The position numbers were made by a program, and so were the translations under genes. The notes below the pieces were generated by a model. The model was not told where the DNA came from and ran no database searches. It was given only the letters and a program-made list of their open reading frames with translations. This document shows, piece by piece, positions 19,393 to 25,986 of a stretch of 36,495 nt of DNA. The DNA lies in the NCBI GenBank assembly GCA_028714675.1, contig JAQTLV010000010.1:1-36495 (forward strand), written 5' to 3'. Within the stretch, counting starts at the first letter, position 1. Every line of letters starts with the position of its first letter. Origin of the DNA: Sulfurovaceae bacterium. GTDB lineage: Bacteria > Campylobacterota > Campylobacteria > Campylobacterales > Sulfurovaceae.

Positions 19393-19806
19393 CTAAGCTA
19401 TCAATATAACGCTTGATGCTTTAAATATAGCATAGATACTGTCGCCTTTTGCTATAGATAAATCATCAATAGACTCATTTGTAACTATAGCACAAACTAC
19501 ACTGCTACCAATAGAGATTTTTACTTCACTATTAACAGCACCCTTGATTACTTCTGCTACATTACCTTGTATATTATTTCTTGCACTTGTTTTCAATTTT
19601 GATTTACTTAATATGATAGATGATGCTTTAACTATAGCGCCAACAGTATTTCCAACATTTAACCCCAAAGACTCTTTTCCTTCATTTGTGATTGTGGCAC
19701 AAATATGCACTGAATCAGATACTTCAATTTTAACTTCGGTCATAACAGCACCTTCTATAAACTCAACAATTTTTCCCTCAAATTGATTTCTTGCACTTGT
19801 TTTCAT
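19393..19806 (-). CDS. Tandem TOBE (Mop-like) molybdate/tungstate-binding protein
   Basis: A 137-residue protein made of two TOBE domains in tandem (about residues 2-67 and 71-136). Each opens with KTSARN and continues as a similar G-x-V-x-E-x-I-x-GAV-x-x-EVKI pattern, so the gene arose by internal duplication. TOBE/Mop proteins bind molybdate or tungstate oxyanions in the cytoplasm; the same domain is found in ModE and ModC. AAGGAA lies just upstream of the ATG. No mod transporter genes are next to it in this window. The fold is confident, the ligand inferred. Confidence 0.85.
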   Translation of the reverse strand: MKTSARNQFEGKIVEFIEGAVMTEVKIEVSDSVHICATITNEGKESLGLNVGNTVGAIVKASSIILSKSKLKTSARNNIQGNVAEVIKGAVNSEVKISIGSSVVCAIVTNESIDDLSIAKGDSIYAIFKASSVILIA

Positions 19807-19915
19807 TGGAAATTCCTTTTTATTTTTAGAGTTAGTCTTTTAATATTTTATCAAAAAATATGCCAATATGATATCAAAAATAATTTATAGTATAATATTT
19901 CAAAAAGGATTGCCA

Positions 19916-21679
19916 ATGGATTTAAAAATATCTGTCATAGCCCTCAAAGACAAATTACTATATTCTGCAAAACTCTATCCGCTGGCATCTTTATTTGCAT
20001 TTATTTTTACAACAGCTTGCATAGTTTTAACAAATATGGACTGGCCTTATGCCTCACATAATCATATAGTGTGGATAGATGTCTCCCTTGCATCATCATT
20101 TGGGTTTTTTATGATAGTTGCTCTATATCATTGGAAGAAAGAGATCAAAGTAATTGGTTTTGGAGTATTGTTATCATTAATATATTTTTGGTCATTACCT
20201 TCAGCAAAAGAGTTTGTAGATGTAATTATGACAACGAGACACTTTGTTCTAATAATTATGGCTTTGCTTTTACTTGGCGTATTACCATTTATGCAGCAAA
20301 AAAATACAAACCTAAGATTTTGGAGTTGGATTTTAAATATTCTTCTTGCACTCATTAGTAGTATAGCTTTTGGTATTATCCTATATGCTGGTTTGGCAGG
20401 TGCTATAAAAGCTACTTCTGTTTTATTTGAATTTGAAGTTAGTTGGAAATATTATGAATATCTATCTATTTTGATATTTGGAATATTCAGCGCACATTAT
20501 TTTCTTTCCTTGCTTGTTCAAAAACCAATAGAAATAGATACGAGTGGAGAATTTTATAATTCTATTGGAAACTTTTTTGTAAGATATATACTAACATCAA
20601 TAGCGTCGGTATATGCACTTATTCTTTCTGGGTATGTATTGAAAATTTTATTTACTTTTGAATGGCCAAGTGGCGTGTTGGTTTGGCTCTCTTTAGCATT
20701 TGCATCATTATCACTTGTAACATATTTATTTTGGACACCATTTAGTGGCAGATATAGAAAGATGCTCATAATAGCTGCCTTAATTCAACTTAGTATGCTG
20801 TTTATAGCTATCTATATGAGGGTGTCTCAATATGGCTGGAGTAGTGATCGATATATGGTAACTATGCTTGGCATATGGTTTGTATTGACTTTTCTTTATC
20901 TTGTAATAGTTAAAAAGGCCAGATATGAATTACCGTTTGCTTTATTGGTTGTACTTTTATTTATAAGTCAATATGGATGGAAATTAAACTCATATTGGAT
21001 AAGTGATTTATCTCAAGCAAACAGACTTACTATTCTTTTGAATAAGAATGTAAAGTTATCAAATAAATCTCCCCTGCAAGTTAGGTGTGACATATCTAGC
21101 TCGATTGATTCTATAGATAGCCACCACAATAAAGAGTTACTAGACAAAACTATTCCTAATATTGTAAAAAAATATAATGCAAAATCAAAAAAACCATATA
21201 TGGAAACATATAATTCTAATGACTTTGCAACATTTGCTACTAAAGAGCTTGGCTTTAATTATGTCAATTCTTGGGAATGCCAAAATAAAAATACTCAAAA
21301 AACAGACACTAGCAAAACATTCTTTGTGACCCAAAATAAAGAACCATTAGATATATCTGGATATGATACTTTATACGATAACCGATATAATATTATAAAA
21401 ATAAAAACCGATTCAAAAGAAAAACAAAATACTATAGTTATTAAAGAAAATGAACAAATTATTGGGGAATTTGATACTACCCCATTTGTTAAAAAGTTAT
21501 TAAAAGATTCGGACGATAATATTACTACTCAATATTTATCAACAGAACAACTCACTTTTGTATCCGAAAATAGCAAAGTCGCTATAAAAGTTTATTTTGA
21601 ATCTTTAACTGTAGATAAAGACGGTCAAGTAAAAAATTCTAATGCTATATTGCTTATCAAAAAGAAACTAAATCAATAA
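19916..21679 (+). CDS. DUF4153-like polytopic membrane protein
   Basis: A 587-residue protein. Residues about 20-370 contain some eleven to twelve membrane helices, with a pattern like the DUF4153 family (an ALILSGYVLKILFTFEWPSG segment in the middle, then repeated RYRKM/RYMVT loops). Residues about 375-587 are soluble, polar and lysine-rich, with no recognised motif. The start at 19916 is preferred because AAGGA lies 7 nt upstream; the frame is open from 19868. Function is unknown. A two-part layout with a membrane domain followed by a 200-residue tail on one side of the membrane suggests a sensor or scaffold, but that is a guess. Confidence 0.7.
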   Translation: MDLKISVIALKDKLLYSAKLYPLASLFAFIFTTACIVLTNMDWPYASHNHIVWIDVSLASSFGFFMIVALYHWKKEIKVIGFGVLLSLIYFWSLPSAKEFVDVIMTTRHFVLIIMALLLLGVLPFMQQKNTNLRFWSWILNILLALISSIAFGIILYAGLAGAIKATSVLFEFEVSWKYYEYLSILIFGIFSAHYFLSLLVQKPIEIDTSGEFYNSIGNFFVRYILTSIASVYALILSGYVLKILFTFEWPSGVLVWLSLAFASLSLVTYLFWTPFSGRYRKMLIIAALIQLSMLFIAIYMRVSQYGWSSDRYMVTMLGIWFVLTFLYLVIVKKARYELPFALLVVLLFISQYGWKLNSYWISDLSQANRLTILLNKNVKLSNKSPLQVRCDISSSIDSIDSHHNKELLDKTIPNIVKKYNAKSKKPYMETYNSNDFATFATKELGFNYVNSWECQNKNTQKTDTSKTFFVTQNKEPLDISGYDTLYDNRYNIIKIKTDSKEKQNTIVIKENEQIIGEFDTTPFVKKLLKDSDDNITTQYLSTEQLTFVSENSKVAIKVYFESLTVDKDGQVKNSNAILLIKKKLNQ

Positions 21680-21704
21680 AATAATTATTGATTTAGAAAA
21701 TATA

Positions 21705-21764
21705 TATAAATATCGCAATATTTATAAAGTATTCTTAAATAATTAAATACTTTTAATATATAAT
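21705..21764 (+). promoter_or_regulatory. AT-rich hairpins and -10 box before the lipoprotein gene
   Basis: Two AT-rich inverted repeats occupy the gap: 9-bp arms at 21705-21713/21718-21726 and 8-bp arms at 21726-21733/21746-21753. A TATAAT follows at 21759-21764, 30 bp before the next start. The hairpins lack G-C content and a T-tract, so they are poor terminators. The -10 box is a plausible promoter for the lipoprotein-transpeptidase pair. Confidence 0.4.
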
Positions 21765-21794
21765 TTGTTTATAAATTATAGCAGGAAGTAATGA

Positions 21795-22073
21795 TTGGGA
21801 AGTAAAAGATTTTATATATTGGGTATCTTTATTATACTTGGCTTGTTGGTAGGGTGTACATCATCGCCATCATATGTTTTAACAGAAAATAGTTTTATAT
21901 ATCATGATATCAATTTTGGTCCTAATCGCAATAAAAATTTTAAACTCGGCGTGATAGATGCTTGTCGTACAGCTGAGGGAATTTATACTAAAAATCACAA
22001 AAAATTCAACTCCAACAAAAGCTATAGAGTTGGATGGGAACTTGGTAGGCTTAAATGCAAAGGCAAACAATGA
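21795..22073 (+). CDS. Small lipoprotein
   Basis: A 92-residue protein with a lipoprotein signal peptide: basic start (GSKR), hydrophobic stretch and lipobox LLVGC with the lipidated cysteine at residue 21. The mature part is about 70 residues, basic, and contains IDACRTAEGIYTKNHKKF and RVGWELGRLKCKG with two further cysteines that could form a disulfide. The start is TTG at 21795, with AGGAAG 6 nt upstream; an ATG four bases earlier stops after four codons. Its stop overlaps the next ATG by 4 bp, so it is co-translated with the L,D-transpeptidase-fold protein and may assist it at the cell envelope. No family was recognised. Confidence 0.7.
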   Translation: MGSKRFYILGIFIILGLLVGCTSSPSYVLTENSFIYHDINFGPNRNKNFKLGVIDACRTAEGIYTKNHKKFNSNKSYRVGWELGRLKCKGKQ

Positions 22074-22681
22074 AAAAAATACTTTTAATTATAATTTTAT
22101 TTATTACTTTGTTGGATGCTGAAAATTTTACTGATTTTAATAAAACACATTTAGTTAATATAGAAGCTCTTTCAGTAACAAAATTTGAATTAACAGATAA
22201 AAATTTTGAAAATCAAAAAATAGTTGACTTAAGCGGAAAGGATTTTTTCATAGTTTCCGTTAGAGAGCCAGGAAGTGATGGCAGAATATATGCCGTTGAC
22301 AGAGATGGTATTATTTGGTGGAGTGGACAAATCTCTTCAGGAGCAGGGGGTGGACATGAAACAGATAATAACATTTTTTACATACTCTCAAAAAAGCGTT
22401 TTCACATGTCAAGCAAATATCCTTCTGCTGATGGCGTCAATAATATGGACTTTACTATTAAGTTTACGCCAGATGGTCAAGCATTACATCTTGGTAACAT
22501 AAAAGCAATGTCATATGGATGCATTCATGTAGAAGAAGATGATATTCGTCCGCTTTACAAGTGGTCAAAAGTTGGAATGCCAGTAGTTATAATGCGAGGA
22601 AATTATGTTCAATTCTTAAATCAAGAAATAGATGAATTTGAAAAAGAAATTGAAGAGTACGATAAGAAAACCAAAAAATAA
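22070..22681 (+). CDS. L,D-transpeptidase (YkuD-fold) family protein
   Basis: A 203-residue secreted protein with an N-terminal signal peptide (KKILLIIILFITLLDA). The YkuD-type active site is seen at residues 140-153: His140 in ALHLGN and Cys151 in SYGCIHV. The core IYAVDRDGIIWWSGQISSG and the GGGHETDN loop fit the fold. Classical members read S-H/K-GC-I/V-R; here the arginine is His153, a variant found in some subfamilies. Such enzymes cross-link, trim or modify peptidoglycan or attach proteins to it in the periplasm. The C-terminus is a charged helix rich in Glu and Lys. AAAGGC precedes the ATG at 22070, which overlaps the lipoprotein stop. Confidence 0.75.
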   Translation: MKKILLIIILFITLLDAENFTDFNKTHLVNIEALSVTKFELTDKNFENQKIVDLSGKDFFIVSVREPGSDGRIYAVDRDGIIWWSGQISSGAGGGHETDNNIFYILSKKRFHMSSKYPSADGVNNMDFTIKFTPDGQALHLGNIKAMSYGCIHVEEDDIRPLYKWSKVGMPVVIMRGNYVQFLNQEIDEFEKEIEEYDKKTKK

Positions 22682-22699
22682 ATCAACAAGTAAAAGCTC

Positions 22700-23689
22700 T
22701 TAGTGTTTATTTTTTAATTCTTTAATAGCACTATTTTCAAAAAATTTGGTATCCGACACTCTGTAAATTGATTCTAGTGCCATAGCACTATTTTTGCTTG
22801 GAATTTTACTCGCCTTCTCATATGTTGTTTTTGCTTTGTCATATTTTCCATTTGCTTCTAAGACAGTACCATAGTCATAAAAAGCAGCAAAACTATATCC
22901 ATTGGTAATAGCAACCAATCTTTCAAATAAAGCTTCAGCTTCCAAATAACGACCCTCTTTTATAAGCACGATTCCTGCCAAAAACATCTCTTTTTGATCT
23001 TTAGTATAACCATCTTCGGGTTTATCAATTATCTTTATTTCGTAAGTAATTTTCTTTGGAGCAATTTTTCCTACAAAATCATTTATGGCACTATTTTGTA
23101 CTTCGCTCACAAGCAAAGTATCATCAATGTATGGATAAATATAAAAACTACAATCAGTTTGAGTTGCTACATTATCTATTGGATAAACATAGAGTATCTT
23201 GTTGCCTGCTGTTACTTCTATATTCCCTCCCAAATGTACACTTTTTTCTAAACACAACTCAACATTAACCTCATCTCGTGGAAAATTCTTTTTTTTGTTG
23301 TCTTTTTTATTGAAATTATAATCTTTTTTTGTTGCGCTAGATTGATATTTTTTCTCTCCAGTTTTTTTCCCATCCTTGTCATAATGAACAATATAGACAT
23401 TTTCATATAAATTATTCATAACACCATAATCTATTTGTCCATTTATAGTAGCATTTGGATTGGTATATGTTAACTCAAAATATGGTAGATTGTCATATTT
23501 TAAATTAATCAACGAAGCCTTTAGCCGATTGGTAAAACCTATATTATCCCCTATAAAATTATTGACTTTGATTTTTTTATGTGAACTCATAGCACTTACT
23601 TCGGAAGGCATTAGTGTATTTACCTTAACTTTAGTCCCACAGCCATAAAAAGAAAATAATATAACTACAATTATGCTTATTTTTTTCAT
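22700..23689 (-). CDS. TPR-containing lipoprotein
   Basis: A 329-residue lipoprotein. The signal ends at the lipobox FYGC (KKISIIVVILFSFYGCG), giving a lipidated cysteine. The middle part is beta-rich, with a KKDGKK/KKNFP basic stretch and two cysteines. Residues about 230-315 hold tetratricopeptide-like helices (MFLAGIVLIKEGRYLEAEALFERL, then FAAFYDYGTVLEANGKYDKAKTTYEKA). This layout suggests an envelope scaffold. The ATG at 23689 has AAGGA 7 nt upstream; an earlier in-frame start at 23743 would bury the signal peptide. It converges with the transpeptidase gene and is the last chromosomal gene before the integrated element. Confidence 0.72.
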   Translation of the reverse strand: MKKISIIVVILFSFYGCGTKVKVNTLMPSEVSAMSSHKKIKVNNFIGDNIGFTNRLKASLINLKYDNLPYFELTYTNPNATINGQIDYGVMNNLYENVYIVHYDKDGKKTGEKKYQSSATKKDYNFNKKDNKKKNFPRDEVNVELCLEKSVHLGGNIEVTAGNKILYVYPIDNVATQTDCSFYIYPYIDDTLLVSEVQNSAINDFVGKIAPKKITYEIKIIDKPEDGYTKDQKEMFLAGIVLIKEGRYLEAEALFERLVAITNGYSFAAFYDYGTVLEANGKYDKAKTTYEKASKIPSKNSAMALESIYRVSDTKFFENSAIKELKNKH

Positions 23690-23906
23690 ACAAATATCCT
23701 TGCTAATCTTTTTTATTAATTGTACAAAAAGGCTATACAACAAATGTTGAAGAAAGAAATTATACCTTAAATATTCTACTAATTTAAATTGTATATTGAG
23801 CCATTTGTACTTAGATTAAGGTAATAATAAATAGCTGTGATAGAAGATGTATTGCTTTAAAGCTCGTATTTTAGGGGCTTTATTAATATTGATTGAATTG
23901 ATTTGA

Positions 23907-23938
23907 ATTGTATAAAAGTAGTTGGTGGTGCGATAAAG
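23907..23938. repeat. Left attachment repeat (duplicated tRNA-Leu 3' end)
   Basis: Direct copy of 28218-28250, with the first 26 bp identical and one base missing before the final ATAAAG. It contains the last about 13 bases of tRNA-Leu and 19 bases of downstream flank. The block about 53 bp to its left (from 23854) also matches the block at the same distance left of the right copy (from 28165), by hand count about 37 of 53 positions. Confidence 0.8.
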
Positions 23939-23946
23939 TCCACCGT

Positions 23947-23970
23947 AAAGCTCTATTTTAAGGGGCTTTT
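23947..23970. terminator. Terminator-like hairpin inside the left end
   Basis: AAAGCTC pairs with GGGCTTT (one G-T wobble) around a 9-nt loop and is followed by a short T run. Related sequences occur at 23859-23881 and 28169-28190, so three copies of this motif flank the two attachment repeats. It could stop transcription of tRNA-Leu or of element genes. Confidence 0.45.
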
Positions 23971-23986
23971 ATAGCTATTGGTGCAA

Positions 23987-24010
23987 AAAGGTACTACAAA
24001 AGGTACTACA
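23987..24010 (+). repeat. Left arm repeats, 2 x AAAGGTACTACA
   Basis: Two perfect head-to-tail copies of the 12-mer AAAGGTACTACA (23987-23998 and 23999-24010), about 55 bp inside the left attachment repeat. The same 12-mer occurs next to the right end (28091-28114), in the same orientation. Iterated short repeats on both sides of a core are the usual arm-type binding sites of tyrosine integrases. Confidence 0.75.
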
Positions 24011-24151
24011 AGATTAAAACGCTACCGTAAAAATTAAAAATGTCTAATAGTTCAAGTGTGATTGTTTAAAAGCATTCTATCACAAATAATCTAAAATAGT
24101 ATAGGGCTTGTTGGCTGTTCGATTTGCTTACTAATTCCTAATATGACGGCT

Positions 24152-24262
24152 TTAAACTGTTCGATTAAATAGGCTATTGCTTTTTTTATTCCCATAACTA
24201 TCACAAAAGCCGTTATAGCCATTATTTGATGTTCCTAAAAAGTGTTGCATTTTAGCGTTCAT
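24152..24262 (-). CDS. Possible 36-aa small protein in the element
   Basis: A 36-codon frame opening MNAKMQHFLGTSNNGYNGF and ending SLFNRTV. AAAAGGA lies about 8 nt upstream of the ATG, a good ribosome site. The composition (Asn, Gly, Ser and aromatic residues) is not that of random translation of AT-rich DNA, but no family was recognised. The frame is continuous with the degraded reading frame just upstream (24374-24541), so it may instead be the tail of that broken gene. Confidence 0.35.
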   Translation of the reverse strand: MNAKMQHFLGTSNNGYNGFCDSYGNKKSNSLFNRTV

Positions 24263-24373
24263 TTTATATGTCCTTTTTGAGTTATAAGTCCTTGTAGCTG
24301 ATGTTTGAGGATTTTTAAAGTGTTCACTTTTAGCTTGTATTTCACTCGGACTTTTATCGGACTTTTTTAGTAT

Positions 24374-24541
24374 CTACTTGGATAGTGGGGAGCTTATAGT
24401 GATAGATACATTTTCAACGCTCAAGCCATTAGCTCTTAATATCTCTTTGATAACTTATTCCACCTGCTGTGGTGTGTGGTCTTTTGGTAACTTCTTAAAT
24501 GCTTCTATAAATGGATTTTTTTCTTTTTTCTGTTTACTCAT
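24374..24541 (-). pseudogene. Small element gene with in-frame stops
   Basis: The ATG at 24541 overlaps the stop of the 222-aa gene as ATGA. The frame reads MSKQKKEKNPFIEAFKKLP then KDHTPQQVE, a TAA at 24455-24457, and then continues as a credible protein (VIKEILRANGLSVENVSITI) to a TAG at 24374. A CAA-to-TAA change would join the two parts. After the TAG the same frame stays open into the 36-aa ORF downstream. This suggests a gene of about 54 to 115 codons broken by nonsense mutations. A real 28-aa peptide is the alternative. Confidence 0.45.
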
Positions 24542-25206
24542 TGCTTCATTCCTTTATTGATTATCTCTATAAAATCATCTATCGGTAAATTTAACTCTTT
24601 TGGGTTTGGTATGTGTATTGTTGCTTCATATCTGTATAATGGCGTAGCAAGGCTATTTTTAGAGGCTTTATCATAAATACAAACACTTCTAATCATAAGT
24701 AGGTTTGGGCTGTTTATGTAGCAAGTAGTGCCTCTATTTGATGATAATATCTTGGTGGTGTAGTGCTTGGATAAATTCTCATAGTTTGGAGCTATTGGAG
24801 TATCAAAAGACAAATCAATCTCAAAATCTCTATACTTTTTAAAATCCACTTTGTAAGTAAGAGTATCTACTATTTGAGATATAAGCTCTCTTGGTGGTGG
24901 GTCTTTATGATATTGCTTCAGTCCAAAGATAACCATAATCGCTTTTTTTCTGTTTTGTTTATCTTTTCTTTTGTAGTAGTAGATATTATAATCTTCAAGT
25001 TGATAAACTGTTGATAGTTCTGTAAGTGATAATCTCTTTTTGATTTGATTGTATTTAAAATCACTTTTTTTTAGTTTGTGCCACTTCCCTAAATTTTCTA
25101 AACTTTTTTGCTTGTATTGTAGTGAAAATTCTATCCTAATGGTATCTATGTAAAAGTTCAATATTTTACTGTTAGTTGATGTTTCTAGCTGTTCTAAAAT
25201 ATTCAA
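24538..25206 (-). CDS. Possible replication-initiator-like protein of the element
   Basis: A 222-residue basic, mostly beta/alpha protein starting with TTG at 25206, supported by GAGAGG 6 nt upstream. Three segments recall plasmid and phage rolling-circle initiators of the Rep_trans type: NFYIDTIRIEF near the N-terminus, FEIDLSFDTP in the middle, and RSVCIYDKASKNSL followed by YRYEATIHI near residue 170-200 (compare the family's Y-D-K ... R-x-E pattern). The catalytic tyrosine and metal-binding histidines cannot be assigned with confidence. Replication of an excised circle would be the expected role. The assignment is tentative; it may simply be an uncharacterised element protein. Confidence 0.45.
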   Translation of the reverse strand: MNILEQLETSTNSKILNFYIDTIRIEFSLQYKQKSLENLGKWHKLKKSDFKYNQIKKRLSLTELSTVYQLEDYNIYYYKRKDKQNRKKAIMVIFGLKQYHKDPPPRELISQIVDTLTYKVDFKKYRDFEIDLSFDTPIAPNYENLSKHYTTKILSSNRGTTCYINSPNLLMIRSVCIYDKASKNSLATPLYRYEATIHIPNPKELNLPIDDFIEIINKGMKQ

Positions 25207-25318
25207 GTTTTACCTCTCTTTTTTACTCTACATTACGGAAGTGAATTCTTAAGCCACTTTTTGCACCACTTGATTAACCTCATCAAATACCGCCCCTGCT
25301 ATAAATCGGAGTTGATTT

Positions 25319-25350
25319 ACACTCCTAAAAATAAATAGGAGTGTTTTTAT
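25319..25350 (+). terminator. Plus-strand intrinsic terminator antisense to the element operon
   Basis: A perfect 9-bp stem (ACACTCCTA at 25319-25327 with TAGGAGTGT at 25336-25344), 8-nt loop and a run of T on the plus strand. All element genes are on the minus strand, so this terminator faces against them. On the minus strand the stem is followed by AAATCAAC and would not terminate. It lies in the gap (25207-25398) upstream of the possible replication initiator. Confidence 0.7.
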
Positions 25351-25398
25351 CTCTTAGACTACATTAGACTTAATTGCAATACACACTTTTTTCAAATC

Positions 25399-25656
25399 TT
25401 AAACGGCTCGTTTTAGCCTGTTTAAATATGCTTTTGCAAGTTCTAAATTCTCATCTGTTGGGTTTAATCGTCTTTCCAGATGATACCCTCTATTTGTGAG
25501 GTTTGGCACCTCTACTTCTATGAGTTCAATACCTTTGTTTTTGATAGTACAAAAATATTGATTTGAATTTTTTGCACCCTCGATAAATGATAACCTATCG
25601 CCATTTAATAACTTGGTTAGTGCTATAATCAAATAGCTTGTTTTTCTATTTTCCAT
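25399..25656 (-). CDS. Hypothetical 85-aa element protein
   Basis: An 85-residue protein: ENRKTSYLIIALTKLLNGD, then a beta-rich middle with IKNKGIELIEVEVPNL and a basic C-terminal helix (ENLELAKAYLNRLKRAV). It may be a small DNA-binding or regulatory protein, but no family was recognised. Its ATG overlaps the stop of the AlpA-like gene by one base (TAATG), so the two are translationally coupled and probably act together in control of the element. Confidence 0.65.
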   Translation of the reverse strand: MENRKTSYLIIALTKLLNGDRLSFIEGAKNSNQYFCTIKNKGIELIEVEVPNLTNRGYHLERRLNPTDENLELAKAYLNRLKRAV

Positions 25657-25826
25657 TATGCACCACCATTTATAAAAGCGTCAAGCTCTGATTTTTTGAA
25701 TATCGTCACTCTGTCCGAAATTTTGTAGGCTTTGATTTTAGATTGAGCTACATACGCCCATAGTGTCGATAAGCCCACTCCTAAATACTTGTGAGCTTCT
25801 TTGGCTCTCATATTTTCCATTGTCAT
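25656..25826 (-). CDS. AlpA/HTH_17-type regulator or excisionase
   Basis: A 56-residue protein. Its helix-turn-helix reads MRAKEAHKYLGVGLSTLWAY and is followed by the wing VAQSKIKAYKISDRVTIFKKSELDAF (shown here as pieces: KIKAYKIS, RVTIFKKSEL). This is the AlpA / excisionase-family DNA-binding fold that typically controls integrase expression or drives excision. Starts at 25826, 25820 and 25811 are all possible; the first is preceded by AGAAAGA. The stop overlaps the next ATG. A cluster of dyads lies upstream (25864-25910). Confidence 0.78.
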   Translation of the reverse strand: MTMENMRAKEAHKYLGVGLSTLWAYVAQSKIKAYKISDRVTIFKKSELDAFINGGA

Positions 25827-25863
25827 TTTAAATCTTTCTATTTCATACCTTGAAATAAAAGGA

Positions 25864-25910
25864 CTTTAGCTAAAGATTTCAAATCTCACGGTTTTAGAAT
25901 TTGTGAGATT
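25864..25910. promoter_or_regulatory. Cluster of dyads upstream of the AlpA-like gene
   Basis: Three symmetric sites are packed together: the perfect 12-bp palindrome CTTTAGCTAAAG (25864-25875), GATTTCAAATC (25875-25885), and AATCTCAC/GTGAGATT arms (25882-25889 and 25903-25910). A further CTATCACAAAT word at about 25949 shares TCACAAAT with the inverted arm and recurs at about 24077. This is a likely control region for the element's lysogeny/excision decision. Confidence 0.5.
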
Positions 25911-25986
25911 AAGTAATTACAAGTTGGATTTTATTAAACAAGATTGTCCTATCACAAATTAGATTCTATTTCTAAAAGGACATTTT

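Larger units (their letters stand above)
23690..24151. other. Non-coding left junction of the integrated element
   Basis: About 460 bp without a convincing gene. From left to right it holds the upstream region of the lipoprotein gene, a GCTTTAAAGC-led block at 23854, the left attachment repeat (23907-23938), a terminator-like hairpin (23947-23969), two 12-bp repeats (23987-24010), and AT-rich DNA with CTATCACAAAT at about 24077, a word that recurs at about 25949 near the AlpA-like gene. These pieces are described separately. Confidence 0.6.

Noticed and set aside
21705-21753. AT-rich inverted repeats considered as terminators for the DUF4153-like gene
   Set aside because: Stems are almost all A-T pairs and lack a T-tract; too weak to call as intrinsic terminators.
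24378-24560. 60-codon plus-strand open frame in the element
   Set aside because: It is antisense to the coupled, protein-like frame starting at 24541 and has no ribosome site.
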